Below, piece by piece: positions 1 to 11,092 of a stretch of 64,000 nucleotides of DNA (positions are counted from its first letter, which is position 1; every line of letters begins with the position of its first letter). The DNA lies in assembly GCF_048128805.1 (NCBI RefSeq), contig NC_135998.1, forward strand, positions 11,072,656 through 11,136,655, read 5' to 3'. Source of the DNA: Centroberyx gerrardi (Eukaryota; Chordata; Actinopteri; Beryciformes; Berycidae). The notes beneath the pieces are model-generated. The model saw only the letters and a program-made list of their open reading frames with translations, made no database searches and had not been told where the DNA came from. A program made the position numbers and the translations under genes.

Positions 1-950
1 ATTTGTCATAAACAAGTGTTGTCCACCACTTATGGCAGTGTGGCGTATGGTTTAAAAGCAGCTGGTTAGCAGTCATGTCTGCAGTTTGGAATTACCGAAT
101 CCAGTCAAACAGCTAATTGTAATGTTTGCAATGCAAGGATTATTGAGTTTATTGCACTGGATGACCAGCCACTCTCGGTGGAGCTAAATGTGGGCTTTTG
201 CCATTTAATGGAGCATTTGGAGCCACGCTAAAGTTTGCCCTCTCAGCACTCTTTACAACAAGGTTTTGGTTGTTTTTACTGTTTTTAGATTGATCAGAGA
301 GATGAATATAGCATGCAGCTGTTACAAAAATATCCATACTCAGTATCGGAAGATAGTCAATATTAAGTAACCCGCAGTTCAGTATCGGAGACAAAAATAA
401 CATTAGATTGGGACCTCTCTAACATAGAGACATCATGCATTTTAGGGAACTTATTGTCTGAAGAAGAGCAGCACAGTTAAAACTACCAAAGACTGACAAA
501 GATGAAATAGCATAGGCCTTCCCTCTGGGTTGCCTGATCCACTTTGAAGCTTCAGAAAGAACAGTGCCAAAATGCCTCATCGCATATAATGCGCATATAT
601 CTCGTTCCCTCTGAAGAGAGAAAGGGAACGGAGGAGTTGGGGTGTTGTGGGGGGGGGGTTGTTTTGCATTTTGGGTGTGGCAAACGTTCCCACGGGTGAG
701 AGGAGCATGAAGTTTTGCCTTCTCTCTACAGAGTCCCAAGACTCTTTGTTCTCTTTTGCAAGTTTGGAGCTTTGTTGTTTGTGTCCCTCCCACACAATGT
801 TGTTTTCTCACAATTTGAGACCCAACTCCTCCAAGTCAAATGGAAGTTAGAACACTAGAATGTTATTGAGGTGAATATTAAACAAATGCACACCTACAAA
901 CAACCATGAGTCATGGATATTAGCCTCCTGACTACATCCTAGTCTTTGTG
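1..950. other. Intergenic, no feature recognised
   Basis: No splice-bounded open frame, RNA gene or repeat that I can name is visible. There is a run of G around 650 and ordinary AT-rich DNA. Short open frames here show no family resemblance. Confidence 0.5.
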
Positions 951-952
951 TT

Positions 953-958
<6 letters not shown>

Positions 959-1002
<44 letters not shown>
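959..1002. repeat. (GT)n microsatellite
   Basis: An uninterrupted GT run of about 22 units. It lies just outside the left arm of the inverted duplication that starts at 1014. Confidence 0.95.
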
Positions 1003-1008
<6 letters not shown>

Positions 1009-1013
1009 GAAAA

Positions 1014-1186
1014 TTTCAACATGTTAAGTAGACTGTAAAAGTGGATTTATGGATTACTTATAGATGTTACTGTCTCTACTGCTTACCTTAATATGGATTA
1101 CTAAATATGAAACATTAGTTTATATGTAGATTTAAGTAGATAGAAGCAAATATATGTATAATCACAGTGTTATAAAAACTGTATGT

Positions 1187-1227
<41 letters not shown>
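1014..1227 (+). repeat. Left arm of a distant inverted duplication
   Basis: This segment reappears in reverse complement at 3693-3929. Shared blocks in the same order are TTTCAACATGTTAAGTAGAC plus the following TGTAAAAGTGG, then GTTACTGTCTC, then ATATGAAACATTAGTTTATA, then GTAGATAGAAGCAAATATAT, then TTATAAAAACTGTATG, ending in a GT run (1189-1227). The two copies differ by small insertions and substitutions, so the event is not very recent. Confidence 0.85.
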
Positions 1228-1230
<3 letters not shown>

Positions 1231-2075
1231 GTGCCATCACACACATGTACTGTATGCGTGCATGCCTGCTTGTGAATGTGTGTAGCTGTCAGTATACTTT
1301 ATGAGTGGGTGTAGCATTTTCACTATAATTCTAACCTGAGGCCAGAGTAGACAGGATTTAGCCGGGGAGATCTCATCAATATTTCAGAGGCACAGCCAGT
1401 GGTGAAGCAGGTCTGATGCAGTCAGACACTGATGCTGGAAACACTGCATTACACACTATGCATCAACAACAGCTCACACTGAAAACAATGCAAATCTTAC
1501 TGATTTAGCTTGTACTTAGTCTTTAAACCTTATTTTCCTTGGAACAAGTGAAACTATCTGATAGATAAAATTTATATCCAATGCATAAGCATCTGGGAAT
1601 TACACAGATTTCTCAATTTGCTTCAGAATAATGGCACTTGATTAAAGAAAATTCTTGAATCATGTTCAGTTGCTTTGGAAACAAGTGAATTGATCTCACC
1701 TCATTTTTTTTCTCCTTTGTGGAAAAAAATCTTTAGAACATTAAAAGATTAAATCATTTGATGCACAGTGTGTTGCAGATAATCTAATTTACTGCTGCTA
1801 TTTTAATGCTAATAACCTACCACTTACATTAGGTCAAGAGTAACACAATATGCATCACCTACAGAATAAAGTTTTCAATGTTTTGGTCGGGGGCCCACAT
1901 TTTTTTCCTCATATATGGAACTGTATTGTAGGCTTTAAAATATGGCTGCATGACATGACAACATCAGTATTGATTATGCTATAAATAGATTAGATAGATC
2001 GATAATCACACAATGTTGTGTATTTTAAAGTATGACTACTGACACAATACTGGTTGTTATTACACTTTCCACTGA
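1228..2075. other. Intergenic, AT-rich, no feature recognised
   Basis: AT-rich sequence without a supported gene. It lies between the left arm of the inverted duplication and the minisatellite. Confidence 0.45.
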
Positions 2076-2482
2076 AATGTGGTATGGTTTGTGGTAATTT
2101 GTAGTTATTTCTGGTTCTTTGTGTTACATATTGGTACTTTCTGGTAGGCTTTGTTATACTTTGTGGTTCTATGTAATACTTTTTTGTACACTTTTTGGTA
2201 CTTTGTGGTTCTTCAATGTTCTTTGTGGTACTTTGTGGCACTTTGTTGTACTTTGCGGTTCTTTGTAGTACTTTGTGGTATGCTTTGTGGTACTTTGTGC
2301 TACTTTATGGTTCTTTGTGGTATACTTTGTGCTACTTTGTGATACTTCATGGTTCTTTGTGCTACTTCATGGTACTTTGTGGTACTACATGGTTCTTTGT
2401 GGTACTTTGTGGTACTACATGGTTCTTTGTGATACTTTGCGGTATGCTTTGTGGGACTCTGTGGTATTTTGTGGCCCTGTGT
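2076..2482 (+). repeat. Degenerate minisatellite, ~10-bp unit TACTTTGTGG
   Basis: About 400 bp is built from a roughly 10-bp unit (TACTTTGTGG / TTCTTTGTGG / TGCTTTGTGG) with drift. A higher-order block with TACTACATGGTTCTTTGTGG occurs near 2380-2430. Because the unit is close to 10 bp, open frames on both strands read as repetitive Cys/Phe/Trp/Leu-rich or Gln/Lys/Thr-rich peptides. These are not genes. Confidence 0.9.
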
Positions 2483-2869
2483 ATTAGATTGTGACAAAAG
2501 GACCCCTGCAAAAAATGTCAATTTACACAAACATTTTTTTCATCCTTAAAGAAGTGCAAAAATCTGTGGGGTGGGGTGAATTTTCTTACAAGTCAATTTC
2601 ATTTGTTTCTAATAATTTTCTTGGAATGTCAATTTTTGAGCTGCAGTGGAAACAAAGTTTTCTACCATATATGGTTTGTCTCATTTATAATGAAAAAATG
2701 TTTTAAGCCCTCAAGATAAGTTCAAATAAATTAAATTACTTGTCAAGGTGAACGTTAATATATGAGTATGATGGACAGTTTTTGCTGTGTGAAAAATAGG
2801 AATTGCCTCACATTGATAACAGAGACTTTCCACCACTTCAACTTCTGTTAAAACTCCTTTTCTCTTAGA

Positions 2870-3021
2870 CTGTCTTTCTCCATCATGTCCTCCTCTCTGA
2901 TTTTCTTCCTGTATGTTTATTTCTCTCGTTTTGTCTTTCTCTCACTTTCTGTCTTTCTCCTCACCCTCTCTTTTTCTCTCTCTCTTGCTTTCTTTACCTC
3001 ATTTTCAATTTTTTCTCTCTC

Positions 3022-3069
<48 letters not shown>

Positions 3070-3110
3070 TCTTGCTCTCTCTCTCTCTCTTGGTCTCTAT
3101 TCCTTTAAAA
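2870..3110. repeat. Polypyrimidine (CT-rich) tract
   Basis: Almost pure C/T on the + strand for over 200 bp, including an uninterrupted CT run at about 3019-3062. Ser/Leu-rich open frames here are composition artefacts. Confidence 0.9.
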
Positions 3111-3212
3111 GCAAATGCAGCTCTCCTCATAGCAAAAGGCAGCGCCATTATCAATTACTCCCCGTCTCCTGCACCAAATAACCTCCCTGCAGACACAGCA
3201 CATTTCCCTGGC

Positions 3213-3214
<2 letters not shown>

Positions 3215-3265
<51 letters not shown>

Positions 3266-3329
3266 GAAAGAGAGAAAGATAAATGGATGAATGGATGAAG
3301 ACAGAGAAAACCAGAGAAAGAAGGGCAGA

Positions 3330-3361
<32 letters not shown>

Positions 3362-3470
3362 CAAAAACTGAGAAAAATAGAAGGAAAGGGAGACAGAGAA
3401 AGCAAGAGAGACAGACAGAGAGAGACACAGAGACAAACAGACAGAGAGAGATAGAAATGCATACAGCAAT
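3215..3470. repeat. Polypurine (GA-rich) tract
   Basis: GA runs at 3215-3262 and 3331-3360 within purine-rich DNA. The tract faces the CT tract about 100 bp to its left, so the two can pair as an imperfect inverted repeat. Confidence 0.9.
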
Positions 3471-3637
3471 AAACATCGTATTGCCTCAAGGTGGGCTAGG
3501 TGATAAGGGAGCTAAAGAGATTGCATATTACGCCTTGAAATAAAAAGCTAATTGTCTCCCCCATAAAACCAAACTATAGCAGGTGGACTGATCCTCTGCA
3601 GTGTGTCTGATACGTGTCCTCATTTGACCCACCCAAT

Positions 3638-3641
<4 letters not shown>

Positions 3642-3728
<87 letters not shown>
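3642..3728. repeat. Compound (CT)n(CA)n microsatellite
   Basis: CT run at 3642-3692 followed directly by a CA run at 3693-3728. The CA part corresponds to the GT run at 1189-1227 in the inverted duplication. Confidence 0.95.
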
Positions 3729-3732
<4 letters not shown>

Positions 3733-3929
3733 GTTTTTATAACAGTGATTATACATACTTGTATTTATACATATATTTGCTTCTATCTACTTATGTCTAC
3801 ATATAAACTAATGTTTCATATTGGAGACAGTAATATATATTAGTAACAACTCTAAGTGAATTCATGAATGTTAGTGATCCATTTCTTTCCCCTACTTTCC
3901 ACTTTTACAGTCTACTTAACATGTTGAAA
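3693..3929 (-). repeat. Right arm of the inverted duplication
   Basis: Reverse-complement partner of 1014-1227, with the same block order. An extra stretch of about 14 bp near 3760 and another near 3840-3890 are absent from the left arm. Confidence 0.85.
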
Positions 3930-4115
3930 CTGCCAGCAACATATTTTTACCTGTTTATATTATCTATATTATATTATCTATTTTATTGCTTTTACCGTTT
4001 TATTATTTATTTCTATTCTACTGCTTTTTTCCTGCTGAATCCTCTTACTATTTGCTGTTGCAACAACCTAATTTTGCCACAGGGATCAATAAAGTTTCAT
4101 CTTATCTTACAAAAA
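3930..4115 (+). mobile_element. LINE 3'-end fragment
   Basis: The segment ends in the LINE-like tail TTTTGCCACAGGGATCAATA followed by AAGTTTCATCTTATCTTAC. This form of tail (a short 'gggatcaataaag' box followed by simple ATCTT units) is typical of non-LTR retrotransposon 3' ends in fish. No coding part is recognisable. Confidence 0.5.
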
Positions 4116-4224
4116 GGGGACAGACAGACAGACAGACAGGCACCCCCCCGCCCCCACCCACACACACACACCAGTGAAGACATATTGTTTTATATTCATT
4201 TCCAAATCTATCACTCTAAACTTT

Positions 4225-4290
4225 ACCCTAAGGACTAAATCCCTCACCCTAACCATTAGTCTAACCTTAATCTAACCCTAATTCTAAAAC
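4225..4290. repeat. Degenerate CCCTAA-like stretch
   Basis: Several imperfect CCCTAA/CCTAA hexamers (ACCCTAAGG, CACCCTAACC, TCTAACCCTAATTC) within about 65 bp. Too degenerate to be called interstitial telomere with confidence. Confidence 0.35.
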
Positions 4291-4429
4291 CAAAACAACT
4301 TGTTTTATAGAGATTACTGATAAAACTAGTTCATACTTGGGGATGCGCGCGCCACAACTCCGCGCAGACTTGCCAAAAATGCGCATAAACAGCGTAAATT
4401 TGGGAAAATGGAAAAATCGGCTTCGTCAG

Positions 4430-4545
4430 TCCCTGCCTATGCCAATGCTCAATGTCCATGTGCAGTTTCAGATTGATTGGCCAACCCGTTGAGGAGCAAA
4501 ATGGATGCAGACAGACAGACAGACGGACAGATGGACAGAGTTTTC
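4430..4545. repeat. Dispersed repeat with GACA/GACG microsatellite
   Basis: A stretch reading '...cagtttcagattgattggccaacccgttgagg...' followed by short GACA repeats. It resembles a dispersed fish repeat that I cannot name. Confidence 0.35.
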
Positions 4546-4982
4546 CTCATTTAATAGTAGGATGTATTTATTTCATGAGGATTTTCCTCATCTTTCTTTG
4601 CTCAATGTTTCCTTTGTAATTTTGTGCATCAGTGGAGCTCATGGTAGTTTTGGTTCCATATCCATCTCTGTTTTGTTCCCACTTTTGCTTTTGGTGCTAG
4701 CTAAAATAAAATATTAAACATCAGGACTATACCACTTTGTGTTTTAGGGGGAAAATTTGCTTAGTGCTATACTTGACAATGGCCTTATTCTTGTGCCCTG
4801 TGTATTTACTGTGTATTTACCAATGAAAAGTATTGCAAAGTGCTCAAGTGTGATGTTTGTACACTATGTGTATGTGTATGTGTGTACTGTTTCTATAACT
4901 GTGGTGGTTGTGTCCATGCTATGGCAGAACCTCCACTGCTGAATCACTGTATAGGAATCAGTGGTCATACACACACATCAGT

Positions 4983-4988
<6 letters not shown>

Positions 4989-5047
<59 letters not shown>
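4989..5047. repeat. (CA)n microsatellite
   Basis: A long CA run, about 29 units. Confidence 0.95.
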
Positions 5048-5050
<3 letters not shown>

Positions 5051-5209
5051 CACACACCCTTCTGGAGGCAGTCACAATGACTTGAGGGACTTCATACTGT
5101 CTCAGAATACAAAGTGGTACTTAAAGGATCAGCTACAGCCAGGCTAGACTGGTGCTGTGTTACTGAACCTATTACTGTCTGTAAATAACTTTCCCCTCGT
5201 TCACCTCCA

Positions 5210-5450
5210 GCCTCCAGATTCACAATCACTTTAATCCCCAGGTAAAAAAAAAAAAATGTACTGGAATTTCTCTTGGTGATTTTGTTGCAGAGACATATTG
5301 ACGACTTCTAGGGTTTCCCAAACATTTTGACACACATGGTACAGGGACGTCACACACAGTGCAAACACTCAATGCAAGACATACTATGAAAAACAGACTC
5401 TACAGATCACTCTGCACACACACAGACACACACACATACACACACTGCAC
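5210..5450. mobile_element. Dispersed repeat fragment (same family as 9640-9834)
   Basis: Shares ordered words with 9640-9834: 'ggaattt/cgaattt...tctcggtg', 'gacacacatgg..cagggac', 'tgcaagacat'. It probably derives from a LINE 3' region. No open frame is kept. Confidence 0.5.
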
Positions 5451-5629
5451 TCTCTCCACCCTTGTCTTGTTGAGCATTGTATTGCATTATTTCCACTAAT
5501 TAAGGAGAGATAAAATCTAGTACAATAATCCCACAACAGACAGAGAATTCCTTCATCCACTGCAACAATGTTCTGTTCCTGCTGCAGCAATAGGTGCAGT
5601 TATGTAACCAATTTTGATTGGATGCCCCA

Positions 5630-5840
5630 AACTCCACCCCCCCACCCCCCCAAAAAAAACACCCCCAACAAAAACCCACCTGTCTACGCCTTCCTTTGCC
5701 ATTTTTTCCTCAACTCAAAGCTCCATGTCATCCCTCCCCCTCACTCTCCCTCTCTCCATTCCTCCCTCGCTCCCTCGCTGTCTCCTTCCCTTGCTCGCCC
5801 CTCTACCCCTCCCTCCTTCCCTCGTTCAGCTGTATCATGA
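5630..5840. repeat. C-rich / polypyrimidine tract
   Basis: C-runs (CCCACCCCCC), an A-run and CCCTC/CCTT-rich sequence. The proline/serine-rich frames across it are composition artefacts. Confidence 0.7.
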
Positions 5841-5975
5841 TTCTGCAGCTCAGCCTCTGCAGCATGACTCTACTATCCTCCCTCTGCCTCTCAAGTCCGT
5901 CTCTCCAGCATCTCCGTCACAAGTCCACCGCCAAGAGAACCACTGTAATGGCTTTAAGTAACTGGAGACAGTATG

Positions 5976-5976
<1 letters not shown>

Positions 5977-6019
<43 letters not shown>

Positions 6020-6095
6020 ACTCTAGGTCTGTCTCTCTTTCTCTCTACACACACACACACATAACCCACACATACCCTTTATTTACGCAAGCACA

Positions 6096-6139
<44 letters not shown>

Positions 6140-6215
6140 AGCACACACCCACATACCCTCTCTTTTTGCTCCCTCTCTTTCTCTGTCTCTTTCTCTCTCT
6201 CTACACACACACACA
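5977..6215. repeat. Cluster of (CA)n and (CT)n microsatellites
   Basis: CA runs at 5977-6012, 6049-6062, 6098-6136 and 6203-6219, separated by short CT-rich stretches. Confidence 0.9.
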
Positions 6216-6229
6216 CACGCACGCACAGC

Positions 6230-7290
6230 AGTTCTCTGCTAGTGTCTCAACAAAACAGACAGTAGCATATACAGGGTTTAATGACTTCTGGAGGGAATCA
6301 TTAGCTCTTTTTAAAACAAACTCACACAGCGCTGTGATGGCAGCTGACTAAACAACACCATACAGTTATCCCAGCGGAGTTGTTCAACAATCATCACACT
6401 AAAAAGACGCTGTAATGTTCTTGCCCTCATTATTGCATCATAAAGTGCATACAGCACTCTATACACACACATTGTCAGATATTTACAAAATGGTAAAAGC
6501 AACACAGTCTGAAAAACATTCGTGAAATGATGACAAACTCTGAAATGCAGATTACGTGTTGTTGACAGAAATATTTTGAAGATTACATTCCTCCACAATG
6601 AAAAGATCATGTGACATTAGCATGAATTGGATATGCCATTTTCATGTGTTCTCCACATGAAAGGGATAGCTAAAAGTTACGTTTTCGCAAGTAAAACAAC
6701 TTTGGTCAAGGTTAGGTTTTGGTCAATGTTAAATAAGCTCTGAAAATGAAAACTTGCCTCATGATATAAAAATTCTTCGCATGAGTTGTTATTGAAGTGA
6801 GTCAGTGCATGAAATGTGAGAAATGTGAGAAATGTAAGGCCGATGTATAAACCCATCCACCACCCTGACCTCCACAGCCTTACTTTCTACTTTCTATTTC
6901 AATGCCAAACTGCTGCCTGTTTCTGGTCATATCTCCTCTATGTAGTCCTTTTGATGTAGGGAAACATATTGTATTTCCCTCGCTTTTCATGCACAGAGCA
7001 CATCGTGCAATGCAATTTAATGAGGCCAGGCTGGATAAAAGATATTTGAAGAGATTTATTCCAAAATGAGATACTCACCATTATAAAGAACTGACACCTT
7101 CTCTTCAAAACTGATTGCTGGCATAAACGCTCAACTCACTTTGGAATGCCATTAAAGTTTGCTATCTTAGCTTAGAGCTACACTAATAAAAGAACTTTAA
7201 TAAAAGATAAGATCAGCTTTATTCATGAATTATTGAATGGAATTAAACCTTCATTTAGATATGAATGTGTTATACATGCAGTCAGTCAGT
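6230..7290. other. Intergenic, no feature recognised
   Basis: Unique-looking AT-rich DNA. No exon with flanking splice sites and no nameable repeat was seen. Confidence 0.45.
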
Positions 7291-7294
7291 CAGT

Positions 7295-7362
<68 letters not shown>
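7295..7362. repeat. (CA)n microsatellite
   Basis: CA run with a single CG interruption near 7319, preceded by a short CAGT repeat. Confidence 0.95.
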
Positions 7363-7365
<3 letters not shown>

Positions 7366-8242
7366 ACAACAACTGCTGCAACTGACTCATTCATATGAGT
7401 CATCCTAGTTGGCGAGAGACAACCTCAATAGTTTTGGTGGTGTATGTATTTCTCCCTCATGATCGTATCAACCGAAAATATACTGTTTCGTTTGTCAGAT
7501 TATGGGAAACGAAGGTTACATTTTACTTGTAAATTCTCAAAAACAATACAATTTAGTGTGTGTACAAATATAATGTGGTAAAATAGGTACTTACAAAAAA
7601 AGAATTACAGCATCTGACAAGTGTTGCTGAGTAATGCGCCAACATTTCCTGTTGTTTGGTGAAATTATACTACAATATGTGACTGCACTGGATTATGCAT
7701 TGGTTACGTTATGTCATGAATCTCATTATATTCAGCAAAGATACCTCATGGTACTCTGGACAAATGCACTATACCCATAGATTTATATGTATAATGTACT
7801 GTCTGTATGCCTTGCAATGCCCCAGGTCCTGTGATCCTTTCTGTAAATATGCCGCTGCACAAATGTCACTGAGACAAATGAACATTTATTGTAATTGGTG
7901 ATTAAAATGATGCTAATTCTGATTCTGAATCTGAATCCGATCTCTCTACAAACCATATTGTGCGGTGCAACAGAAAAGATGCATCAAGGTAACTTCTTAA
8001 AACCAAAGAGAACAAAATTGACGATCCAGCGAGGACAAAACATAAAAAAGTCCATAAAAGTGATGGAAGAGGATAGAGAAATAAAAAGCGAGACGGTGAA
8101 ACTGCTAGTCTGTAGGCGGGGAGGGCAGAGGAGGGGGGAGGATTGCAGAGAGGAGAAGGAGGGCGATGAGTGACTCTGCAGATTAAAAACATGATGTCAG
8201 AGTGCTGTAGATGCACCAGCAAATTGGCAGAAATGAGAGCAA

Positions 8243-8261
8243 GACAGACAGACAGACAGAC

Positions 8262-8293
<32 letters not shown>
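8243..8293. repeat. (GACA)n(GATA)n microsatellite
   Basis: GACA units followed by GATA units. Confidence 0.95.
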
Positions 8294-8294
<1 letters not shown>

Positions 8295-8675
8295 TACAGA
8301 GTACTTACCACCTGACTAACATCTGCATTTCATGGTGTCAATGTTTGTGTTGTTTGACATAAGATATTAGAAGTTAGACTGAATGTTGCTGATGCTAATA
8401 ATAACTGGAGTCTAACATTCTGCATGGTTATTTCTGTATACAAGAGTTTGTGGTGACAGTAGTTGTAGTTCTACACTTCATAGAAGCCTCTTTATTTTCA
8501 GAGACATGTTGATAATTATTATTATGTCAATTCCACAATACCACTGCTTAAAGTGAACATTTTTTTTTTTTTAAATGAAGTGTCTTGGTGGTTAAGTGTT
8601 AGGTTCTGTTTTTAGATGCGAAGCATCCATGGATCCACAAAGAAATCCACAAAACTCAATCATATTCATTCGCTC

Positions 8676-8702
8676 ACTCACTCACTCACTCACTCACTCA
8701 CT
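8676..8702. repeat. (CACT)n microsatellite
   Basis: Seven or so CACT units. Confidence 0.9.
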
Positions 8703-8906
8703 GTTAGCCTATCTGCCCCTAGTGGCTGTTAGGTGGCATGACACACAGGACGCTGAGAATCACTGTTTGGTCTGCAATACGCTGAACTGTGTCAGGTGCT
8801 TCACATCTATAACACTGTGTGTCCTTGTTATCATTTGCCCTCCTTTTTGGACCTGTGCAGCACCATCTTAGTTTCTTGGCATCTTGGTTTGAGTGTGAGA
8901 TAGAGA

Positions 8907-8958
8907 TGGATGGATGGATGGATGGGTGAACAGACAGACAGACAGACAGACAGACAGA
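8907..8958. repeat. (GATG)n and (GACA)n microsatellite
   Basis: GATG units followed by GACA units. Confidence 0.9.
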
Positions 8959-9639
8959 TCATAGGAAAGAACTGATGAAACTGAAGGAGAAAAGAGGGGC
9001 ATAGCCTCAAGTAGCCTTCTTGTGGATGAAATGCACTGTGGGAGTTTTGTACATTGAGTTTGCTTTGAAGATCAACCGCACTTTCCAATTATCATTTCAT
9101 CGTTTGGACCAATACTTCCGTAAAAACACCCTATTGAATATTAAAAGAGCACTCTGTTTCATTTGGGGGAAAAAGAGGGAGAAAATAGACAGTAATATAA
9201 TTATTATTATAAATGCATGAGGGGTTTTACTCTGGTTATACTCTATAGGGTTAGTCAATTTACTCTGCTAGGGTCCAACTGGTCGTTTACGTCCTCCTCC
9301 AGATGAGAAAAGATGCTGACCTCAGCTCTCAACGCTTTTACGATCACCATCAGGCAAGACCTTGTCAGCATGTGTGAGAGAAAGAGACAAAAAGATAGAA
9401 AGCACGAGAGAGAGAGGGGGGATGGGGGGATTGTGTATGTGTGTATGTGTGTGTGTGTGTGTGTGTGCTTGTGTGCGTCTATGCATTAGTGTGTGTGTGT
9501 CTGTGTAAGTGTGTTTGTTTGCCTGTTAAACACACCACTCGATCTTTCCCTGACTTCAGAGTGACCCTGAAGAGCAGCGCCCACCAAGCCTTCCTGCAGC
9601 AGCAGCAGAATGCAGGACCTTCCCCATCAGACACCCAAT

Positions 9640-9834
9640 TACTTTATTTGCCGAGTACAATACATGTAAACGAATTTGTCTCGGTGACATTGGTGCAGGG
9701 ATATATTGACAACTTACACAGCCACAATACATGCTGACACACATGGCTCAGGGACAACATGAGCTCACATGGCGTGGAAGAGAACAGTGCAAGACATGCA
9801 GAAGGCAGCAGTACATATCGCTCTATATACAGTA
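9640..9834. mobile_element. Dispersed repeat fragment (LINE-like)
   Basis: Contains 'tactttatttgccgagtaca', 'gaatttgtctcggtgacatt' and 'gtgcaagacatgcagaaggc', the same word order as at 5210-5450. It looks like a non-LTR retrotransposon 3' region, with no coding capacity. The hAT-like MITE at 9835 sits in its right end. Confidence 0.5.
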
Positions 9835-10200
9835 GTGCCAAAACGTTTAATCGATTAATCGATTAGTCGATCGACAGAAAATGTATCGTTTACAATTTTG
9901 ATAATCGATTCATCATTTTAGTCATTTATCAAGTAAAAATACCAAACATTTCGTGGTTACAGCTTCACAAATGCTAAGATTTTCTGCTTTTCTCAGTTTT
10001 ATATAATTATAAAATGAATACTTTGGGGTTCTTTCTGGCTGCTGGTCTGAATAAGTAAGACATTTTAAGAATCACTTGGGGCTCTGGTAACTTGTGATGG
10101 GCATTTTTTTACATTTCATAGACTAAATGATTGATCAATTAATCAAAAAAATAATCAACAGATTAATCGCTAATGAAAATAATTGTTAGTTGCAGCCCTA
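9835..10200. mobile_element. hAT-like non-autonomous transposon (MITE)
   Basis: Both ends are rich in ATCGATTAATCGATTA-type sequence in inverted orientation. The right end reads TTAGTTGCAGCCCTA, the reverse complement of the terminal TAGGGCTGCAACTAA familiar from fish hAT MITEs. It is flanked by a near-perfect 8-bp direct repeat, ATACAGTA (9827-9834) and ACACAGTA (10201-10208), as expected for hAT insertion. The 366-bp interior has no transposase. Confidence 0.8.
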
Positions 10201-10208
10201 ACACAGTA

Positions 10209-10940
10209 AACATTCTATAGATATGTGTGTTCAAGCAGCATGGCTGACAGTATAGTTAGAACAGTAGTGGGAGGTGGAGTGAGTGCATTGCTCCCATGTA
10301 CTATGAGGATCATTCTCAATAGAATGAGATGCATGACAAACATTATGGAAATTTGGGCGGCCTACATTCATATGGCTAAAAAAAGTCATGTGGCAGGTGC
10401 ATACAATAGGGTTCTGCAGACACTGTAATTGTTCAAGACTGCTTGGGGAATAATAAATAACATGTCTGACCACTGTTGCTGTTGGATGACCACTGTTGTA
10501 CTGTTGGATGACAGTTTTATGCGGTTGTGGCTGCATTATTAATAAGTGAGATGCATACAGACAGACACCATGTGTGTGTGTGTGTGCACACCACACATAA
10601 CCACACACACAATAAACAGCATACAGTATGGTTGCACCTTTATTCCTCTGCCACTGCCCCATTTAGTGGGCTTCACTATAGAGACCCAACAGGTGAAACA
10701 GGGGCAGCAAAGTGGCTTGCTTTCAATTCCACGATGCACTGCTTACAGTTAACAATAATGTTCTTACCCTTTTCTTCAATCAGTTCAAAGTAATGTGAAT
10801 ATTTGTGTAGAAGTTGTGAAGTTTATTGTTGTGTCCATTCTGAAAGCAAGCCTCCACCACACGCCAACGCCAGCCTACTGCAAAGTCTGCTTTTTATAAT
10901 ATCATATAGAGCAATACTTTTTTTCTTTTTTATTTGCACT
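10209..10940. other. Intergenic, no gene recognised
   Basis: Contains a short GT run near 10572 and CA-rich words, with no supported exon. Confidence 0.4.
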
Positions 10941-10944
10941 AACT

Positions 10945-11092
10945 AAAAATGTAACCATTTGAGAGAAAAATAAAAGTAACAAAATGCAAGTTAACTGATA
11001 ACTGATTACAGGGCAAACTAACGTGTTAAGTTACTTGTTACCACAAAAAAGTAATCTGAGTACTTAATGCGTTACTCCGTAACGCACCGTTG
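10945..11092. mobile_element. Dispersed repeat rich in GTAAC/GTTAC words
   Basis: The sequence with 'aagttacttgttacc', 'gtaatctgagtactta' and 'gcgttactccgtaacgc' matches the style of a very common fish DNA-element family. The copy boundaries are not clear. Confidence 0.5.

Noticed and set aside
2885-3806. Ser/Leu- or Arg/Glu-rich open frames over CT/GA and CA repeats
   Set aside because: Low-complexity translation of microsatellites.
10225-10793. Overlapping open frames on both strands
   Set aside because: No exon boundaries or recognisable domains. They lie between repeats and include CA/GT words.
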